64,000 nucleotides of DNA, from contig CAWGBJ010000005.1 in assembly GCA_963820795.1 (NCBI GenBank), positions 137,657-201,656 of the forward strand, in the 5' to 3' direction. The first letter of the stretch is position 1. Each line of letters starts with the position of its first letter. The translations under genes were made by a program, and so were the position numbers. Source of the DNA: Roseiarcus sp963820795. GTDB lineage: Bacteria > Pseudomonadota > Alphaproteobacteria > Rhizobiales > Beijerinckiaceae. Shown here piece after piece: positions 59,473 through 64,000 of the stretch. A model generated the notes under the pieces. The model was not told the origin of the DNA, did not search any database, and worked only from the letters and a program-made list of their open reading frames with translations.

Positions 59473-60519
59473 TCACACCTCTTCAAGGCGGCCGGACTGA
59501 GCCGACCGATAGAGCGCGTCCAGAACCTCGACAGCACGCATGCCGACCGTCCCCGGCGACTGGTTCTCGACCGGCCGGCCCAGACAGATATCGACCAGTG
59601 TGTTCAGCGGCTTTTCGCATGAATAGGCGCCCGAGCCGGCCGGCATCTCGACGACAATATCCCGTCCGTCGCGCCGCCGCGCTTCCAGCCGCTCACGTTC
59701 GATGTCGAGCAGAAGCACGCCTTCGGAGCCGAAGATGCGCAGATCGATCTGGTTGCCCCGGTGCTTCGGCGCGGTCGCCGAACCCGAGACGGAAGCCGTC
59801 GCGCCGTTTGCGAACTGCACGACTGCGGCATCGTAATAGTCGACCCCGGTCGGCGACTTGCCGGTGACCGCGAACACCCGCGACGGCTCGAGATCGGCGA
59901 TGCGAAACAAGAGCCCCAACGCATGCACGAGCTGGCCCCAACCGTAACCTCCCGCCCGCGCCGGATCAGCCCAGGTGGACGGCGGAGGACGAAACATGTG
60001 CCCCTCGGTTTCCTTCATCGGTTCGCCGGCAAAGAGGTCCTCCAGCGCGGAGGCCATTTGCAGCACGACGTGCTCGACCCGCCCGATCTCTCCGTTCGCG
60101 ACCAGCGCACGGGCCTCGTCGGTCCAATCCTTGAAGTTCCAGCCGTAGGGCACGATCACCTGCTTGCCTGCGGCGTCGGCCTTGGCGACGAGGTCGCGGG
60201 CGTCGGCCGCCGTCGTCGCCAACGGCTTTTCCACCAGCAGATGACAGCCTTTGGCGAGCGCAGCGAGGGCATGCTCGTGATGCAGCACGTGAGGCGATGA
60301 GATCACCACGCCATCCATCGGGACCTCATCGAGCATGGCGCGGTAATCCTCGAAGCCGAGCGCCACTTCAAATTTTCGCTGCAGCTCGGCGAGTTCGGCC
60401 GCGCCCAGGCGATTGACCGCCACGATCTCGCAATCCTGGTTGGCTTTCAGCACAGGCAAATGGTTGACCGCCGCCCACCAGCCGGCGCCAATCACTCCAA
60501 TGCGCGCCCTTTGGCTCAT
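59473..60519 (-). CDS. Gfo/Idh/MocA family oxidoreductase
   Basis: A 348-residue NAD(P)-dependent oxidoreductase, first gene of the minus-strand operon. The Rossmann motif is RIGVIGAGWWAAVNHLPVL, the signature is LLVEKPLATTAADA with the EKP lysine, and the C-terminal domain has GGYGWGQLVHALGLLFRI with the conserved His. Partner genes suggest a route that oxidises a sugar or sugar derivative, then acts on a keto acid; the specific sugar cannot be told. Confidence 0.9.
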   Translation of the reverse strand: MSQRARIGVIGAGWWAAVNHLPVLKANQDCEIVAVNRLGAAELAELQRKFEVALGFEDYRAMLDEVPMDGVVISSPHVLHHEHALAALAKGCHLLVEKPLATTAADARDLVAKADAAGKQVIVPYGWNFKDWTDEARALVANGEIGRVEHVVLQMASALEDLFAGEPMKETEGHMFRPPPSTWADPARAGGYGWGQLVHALGLLFRIADLEPSRVFAVTGKSPTGVDYYDAAVVQFANGATASVSGSATAPKHRGNQIDLRIFGSEGVLLLDIERERLEARRRDGRDIVVEMPAGSGAYSCEKPLNTLVDICLGRPVENQSPGTVGMRAVEVLDALYRSAQSGRLEEV

Positions 60520-60844
60520 TCCGTGTCCGCCGTTGCCTCGCTCGCCCGTTATGTCGCTTTGCAGGTTACGCTATGCCGAGCCCGTTGCAACTTCGGTGCC
60601 CGCGTCTTGGCGATGTCCAACCTGCGCCATTCTTCGGGAATGGATCGATTCGAATTTTGGGTTTCGACCCTTTGCCGACCTTGAAGATCGGCCCCATGAA
60701 CGGGTGGAAGCGCAAGAAAACGGTCTTCGGCTGAAGGCCCGGGGTTCACAGGAGCTGCCGTTTGCGCCGCCGTTGACACGGCCTGCCGCCCCGATCCCCT
60801 TCCTTACACCGCGCCGCCGCCGGTCGATTATCCTTTAGAGGTGT
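60520..60844. other. intergenic region, no gene supported
   Basis: 325 bases upstream of the cyclase remnant and the divergent oxidoreductase operon. No recognised RNA or repeat. It should hold the promoter of the minus-strand operon near 60520-60600. Confidence 0.35.
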
Positions 60845-61360
60845 GTGGAGGCAGCGGTGGACATCGGGGACTGGCTTCTCGATGAAGGCCTCGCAAAGTA
60901 CGAAGCCTTTCGCGAAAACGCGGTCAATCGGGACGTCTTGCCTGATCTGACCGACCGCGACCTCGCTCAAGTCGGCGTGGCCCTTGGCGATCGCAAGCGG
61001 CTTTTGACAGCGATCGTGAGCCTCCGTCCTGCTGAACCGACCTCGCCCGTAGAGGGAGGCGCCCCACCGGCCGCTCCACCGGAGCGGGCGACCCCCGCAC
61101 CTGCGGCCTCCGCCGAGCGACGCCCCATCACCGTGGTGTTCTGCGACCTCGTCGGTTCGACCGCGCTCGCGGCGAGGCTCGATCCGGAGGACTGGCGCGA
61201 CCTTGTCGGCGCAAATCTCGACGCGGCCTCCGAGCCGTCACCCGTTACGGTGGTCATGTGCTGAAGAAGCTCGGCGACGGGCTGACGCGCTCTTCGGCTA
61301 TCCTCGCGCGCAGGAAAATGACGCCGAGCGAGCGGCGCGCGGCCCTCGTCATTCTAATCC
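60845..61360 (+). pseudogene. remnant of SAM-domain adenylate/guanylate cyclase
   Basis: The frame from GTG 60845 encodes a SAM (sterile alpha motif) domain (IGDWLLDEGLAKYEAFRENAV ... DLTDRDLAQVGVALGDRKRLL), a proline-rich linker, and the start of a class III cyclase domain (RRPITVVFCDLVGSTALAARLDPEDW). It breaks at 61264. Later pieces of the cyclase reappear in other frames: HVLKKLGDGL at about 61255 and then ALFGYPRAQENDAERAAR at about 61290. The full family is usually 1000 residues or more with an ATPase and TPR region, none of which is here, so the gene is truncated at about 61360 just before the next gene. Confidence 0.75.
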
Positions 61361-61409
61361 GTTCATGATAGCGAATTTCTTACAACCAGCGAATTGAGCG
61401 GCCGACCCA

Positions 61410-63662
61410 ATGAACTTACGTGGAGGAAAATCGGCGCCGGCGCTGCTGGCGGCCTGTTCCGCTGTGGCGATCGTCGCCGCCAGCGGCTCGGCGATGGGGG
61501 CGCCGCCGCCAAACTGCCCCACGCAGACGGGCGGGGGCCCAGGTTTCATCCCTGTCCAGACCATCAAGATTTTCAACGACACCGCTTCTCAACAGATCTA
61601 TGCGGAGCTCGAGGTCGGCAAACCCAATCCAGATCTATGGATTCAGGACGTGTGCAACGTTCCAGATACAGACAAAGACAAGCTTTATCCGTACCCGACG
61701 ACACTCACCAATCGGTTCTACATCAATGGACTCACAGGCATCCCGCCAGGCGGAAGCGTCACGATCACGCTTCCCCTCTATACGCAATTGGCTGCACCCG
61801 TAGTCCCGACGAGCAATAACCAATACGCGGAATGGTGGCAGGGCCAAAACATTCAGATTTTCGCCAAGACGATGGGTACTGGGGCGCCGAAGGCCTTCGA
61901 AAACTATTTCAAGGGGACAGCGCCATCCCGACCGGCAGGGAGTCAGAAGGCGATGGAATTCAGTGCGGGTAACCCCGACATCGTATTGAATGCGAGTAAC
62001 CCCACTAAGCCGACCTGCGCGGCGGGCGGAACGCTCAATTCATGCACGTTGTCCTTCTTCACCGATACAGCCGGCACGCTGCCGAAGTTTGCCCCGAGCC
62101 AGCTTGTCGAGGCCACCCTGGGCGCCAACCAAGGTAAAGTGCCGGCGCCCACCGACGGCTCCATCACGAGCTTTCTCTATCCAACCCAGGCCGATTTCGA
62201 CGTGAGCTATGTCAACGTCGCCAACCTGGCGGTCGCGATGGGCCCCGTGGGCAACGACCAAGCTGGTTATGTCGGTTCGGCAATCCCGCCCGGGCAATTC
62301 ACACCCCTTCTCAGCACCTTCCAGTCGCTTAATACGTGGCCAACCTTCATAGACCTCGACGGCACAAAAGCAGCAATACCAAAATTGCCGTCGCCGCTCG
62401 AGCTGATGGCGAGATTGAGCGGCGCAGACGCGCCTGCCGATATAACCCCTTTAGCCCCTACAACCCCTTTAGCCTCGCCGCAGAGTTGGCCCGGCAATGT
62501 GTGGAAGCCTATCCAGACCCTTCGGACAAATTGGGCGAGCGCTTCGACCACCTGTCAGCACAGCGCCGGCGGATATACGACGTTTTGCGACGCCGTCCTC
62601 GATGTGAGAGACCTTATCCATGCAAATTACGTACAATATCAGGCACTCATGAAGGCCGGGACGTGCACGGGAGGAGCGGTTGCGGAGACCGCCGATCGGA
62701 CCATATCGCATGTCTATGGCTGGCAACCATGGACCGAGGCGGCGAGCGGCAAGGAGGGGGAGGGCTGTGGTCCCAAAGCCAACCTGCTCGAAAACACACC
62801 CGGGTACGGGTCCGAAGATAAGACCTATGCAAAATATGCAAAGGTCAAGACGGAATTCGACAACTTGAACTATGGGGGACCCTCCGGGACAGCATGGAAT
62901 CCTGTTGCACCTTACGTCTTCAACCCTTGGGTGACGTTCATTCACGGCGCCCCGCCCGGCACGCAGGACAAGGCTAAGGGCAATCTCGGAATGCCTGGCG
63001 TCTATGCTTATTCGGTCGACGACGCGGTGGGCAACCTCAACGTGTATGCCACAGGGTACATCGTCGATATTGGAAGCACGACGCATCTGGAGAATCAGAG
63101 CCCGGCTGGGCCGCCGATCACTATTTCGCTCGGATATGCGTATAGCGACGCGGTCAAGTTTGCTACGTATAGCCTCTGCGTCCCGAACAAGAACAAGACA
63201 GTAAATCCCGCGTTTCCCGCATTTATCATCAGCGCCATCAACCCACAACAGTGTCCCGTCTGTCTAACGGATAATAAAGGGACAAACTATACGTTCACGG
63301 TCAAGCCCGCAGTCACGAAGCCGCCGCTTTTCACAGAAATTACAACTCCAGCTGTAATAAAGGTCCCAAGCGACGCCAGTTGGTCAACCGGCATCGGCTA
63401 TCCCGGACCAGGGAACAATCCCACTCCATACGACACCGCCGGCATCATCGACTGTAGCGGCAATACTTCACAGTTGGCCAAGTTATGGTGTTGTACTAGG
63501 TTAGCGACCGTCAATAACGTGGGCTTTGGCAGCGGCGTATTCGCCTATTCGACGCCGGCATATCCACCCACCGGCCACCTGCTATTTGACAACAACGTTG
63601 TAACCAACCCAGCGACAGATAAGGTCCTCGCGGGCAACGTCTGTAATATGGGAAGGCCATAG
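61410..63662 (+). CDS. large exported protein of unknown function
   Basis: A 750-residue protein starting with a signal peptide (MNLRGGKSAPALLAACSAVAIVAASGSAMG, cleaved near residue 30). The mature part is rich in Pro, Thr, Asn and Gly with many cysteines toward the C-terminus (C-x2-C near residue 611; CC at about 692), suggesting disulfides in the periplasm or outside. Segments such as TIKIFNDTASQQIYAELEVG and AYSVDDAVGNLNVYATGYIVDIGSTT resemble beta-sandwich, thaumatin/GH64-like secreted proteins, but catalytic residues were not found. A short coding repeat (two CCCCTTTAGCC units near 62450) is in a linker. Confidence 0.7.
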   Translation: MNLRGGKSAPALLAACSAVAIVAASGSAMGAPPPNCPTQTGGGPGFIPVQTIKIFNDTASQQIYAELEVGKPNPDLWIQDVCNVPDTDKDKLYPYPTTLTNRFYINGLTGIPPGGSVTITLPLYTQLAAPVVPTSNNQYAEWWQGQNIQIFAKTMGTGAPKAFENYFKGTAPSRPAGSQKAMEFSAGNPDIVLNASNPTKPTCAAGGTLNSCTLSFFTDTAGTLPKFAPSQLVEATLGANQGKVPAPTDGSITSFLYPTQADFDVSYVNVANLAVAMGPVGNDQAGYVGSAIPPGQFTPLLSTFQSLNTWPTFIDLDGTKAAIPKLPSPLELMARLSGADAPADITPLAPTTPLASPQSWPGNVWKPIQTLRTNWASASTTCQHSAGGYTTFCDAVLDVRDLIHANYVQYQALMKAGTCTGGAVAETADRTISHVYGWQPWTEAASGKEGEGCGPKANLLENTPGYGSEDKTYAKYAKVKTEFDNLNYGGPSGTAWNPVAPYVFNPWVTFIHGAPPGTQDKAKGNLGMPGVYAYSVDDAVGNLNVYATGYIVDIGSTTHLENQSPAGPPITISLGYAYSDAVKFATYSLCVPNKNKTVNPAFPAFIISAINPQQCPVCLTDNKGTNYTFTVKPAVTKPPLFTEITTPAVIKVPSDASWSTGIGYPGPGNNPTPYDTAGIIDCSGNTSQLAKLWCCTRLATVNNVGFGSGVFAYSTPAYPPTGHLLFDNNVVTNPATDKVLAGNVCNMGRP

Positions 63663-64000
63663 GGACGATAGACGGGACCTTTGCTCATCTCGCGCGGTTT
63701 CGCTCACGCCGGGGCCGCCCTGCGTCCTTGCGGAAGGGGACGGGGCGCCGGCGTCACGCCGCAAGACCAACTGCTCGTAATCCACGTCACCTACCGTGGA
63801 TGAAGCCCCATGCTCTCGTGTCCCTCTTCGCGGAGGCTCAAGTTCGGGCAGTCGACACGCACTTCGTCGTCTGGACGACCACGGAATAGTCCGGTATCGC
63901 AAAAGGCGGAGATGAAAAAAATGCCGCGTAACGCCGAATGCCCGGTTTCCGGCCAATTCGGCTGCTCCCCGCGCGACCCCTGTAGGCCGGCTCGCCGCAC
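63663..64000. other. window end, no gene supported
   Basis: 338 bases. A minus-strand frame runs from 63791 to the edge (69 codons) with no recognised features. It could be the end of a gene starting beyond the window, but the evidence is weak. No known riboswitch motif was seen. Confidence 0.3.

Noticed and set aside
63663..64000. Possible riboswitch or IS end at the window edge
   Set aside because: No cobalamin, TPP or other riboswitch core motif and no inverted repeat or transposase motif could be found.
1..64000. CRISPR array
   Set aside because: The only regularly spaced repeats are the coding 276-bp HAMP units; no 24-40-bp repeats with unique spacers were seen.

Overview
The window looks like chromosome from a high-GC alphaproteobacterium, probably of the Hyphomicrobiales (Rhizobiales). 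Pointers are the aerobic cobaltochelatase subunit CobT, the divergent mutY / DUF721 pair, a DUF1127 protein, an Omp25/31-type barrel ending in an aromatic residue, and multi-domain hybrid kinases of the type common in that order. This placement is an inference from gene content; no rRNA gene or intact tRNA gene was seen.

Layout. 1-3.7 kb: 5'-truncated acetate kinase, a DUF1330 lipocalin-sized exported protein, then on the minus strand a B12-binding radical SAM enzyme followed by a TfoX-N protein. 4.2-12.2 kb: a two-gene signalling operon, led by a 2098-residue cytoplasmic hybrid kinase with about 12 tandem HAMP units (a 276-bp DNA repeat), followed 12 bp later by a REC-HisKA-HATPase-REC kinase. 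12.6-14.6 kb: cobT (minus). 14.9-34.7 kb: a Wzx/Wzy-type exopolysaccharide locus with two GT2 glycosyltransferases, a frameshifted NAD-dependent epimerase, a Wzz/GumC chain-length protein, two methyltransferases, an RTX-tailed beta-helix protein split by a frameshift and a divergent Sec-exported beta-helix protein, a flippase, a WsaF-like glycosyltransferase, an O-antigen-ligase/polymerase family protein, and a minus-strand operon pssD-like / pssE-like / Gfo-Idh-MocA / TIM-barrel protein. Parts of this locus (about 16.1-17.1 and 25.4-26.1 kb) are visibly AT-richer than their surroundings, which suggests transfer.

35.4-48.7 kb is mostly core genome: a HAD nucleotidase, mutY, a DciA-like protein, dapF coupled to a DUF1624 membrane protein, a PAS hybrid kinase, an outer-membrane barrel, a LysR regulator divergent from a DUF1127 protein and malate synthase, rplU-rpmA with a good sigma-70 promoter and a leader hairpin, a frameshifted GNAT gene, and obgE. 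48.8-51.9 kb is a mobile patch: a 5' fragment of a group II intron, then two almost identical Y1 (REP-associated type) transposase elements in direct orientation with 16-bp terminal inverted repeats, flanking a DUF427 gene.

52-64 kb is accessory/catabolic: a His/Tyr-rich exported protein, a TetR regulator with two palindromic operators on a divergent promoter, a small ORF, a glutathione transferase, a luciferase-like monooxygenase whose 3' end runs into a tRNA-Arg-like 3' fragment, an aldo/keto reductase, a minus-strand three-gene operon (Gfo/Idh/MocA, acetoacetate-decarboxylase-like, D-2-hydroxyacid dehydrogenase), a palindromic repeat pair, a decayed SAM-domain adenylate cyclase, and a 750-residue exported protein of unknown function. 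Single-base frameshifts recur in several genes (16.1-16.9, 22.4, 26.45, 47.3 and 61.2 kb). Whether these are real decay or assembly error cannot be told from the sequence alone.
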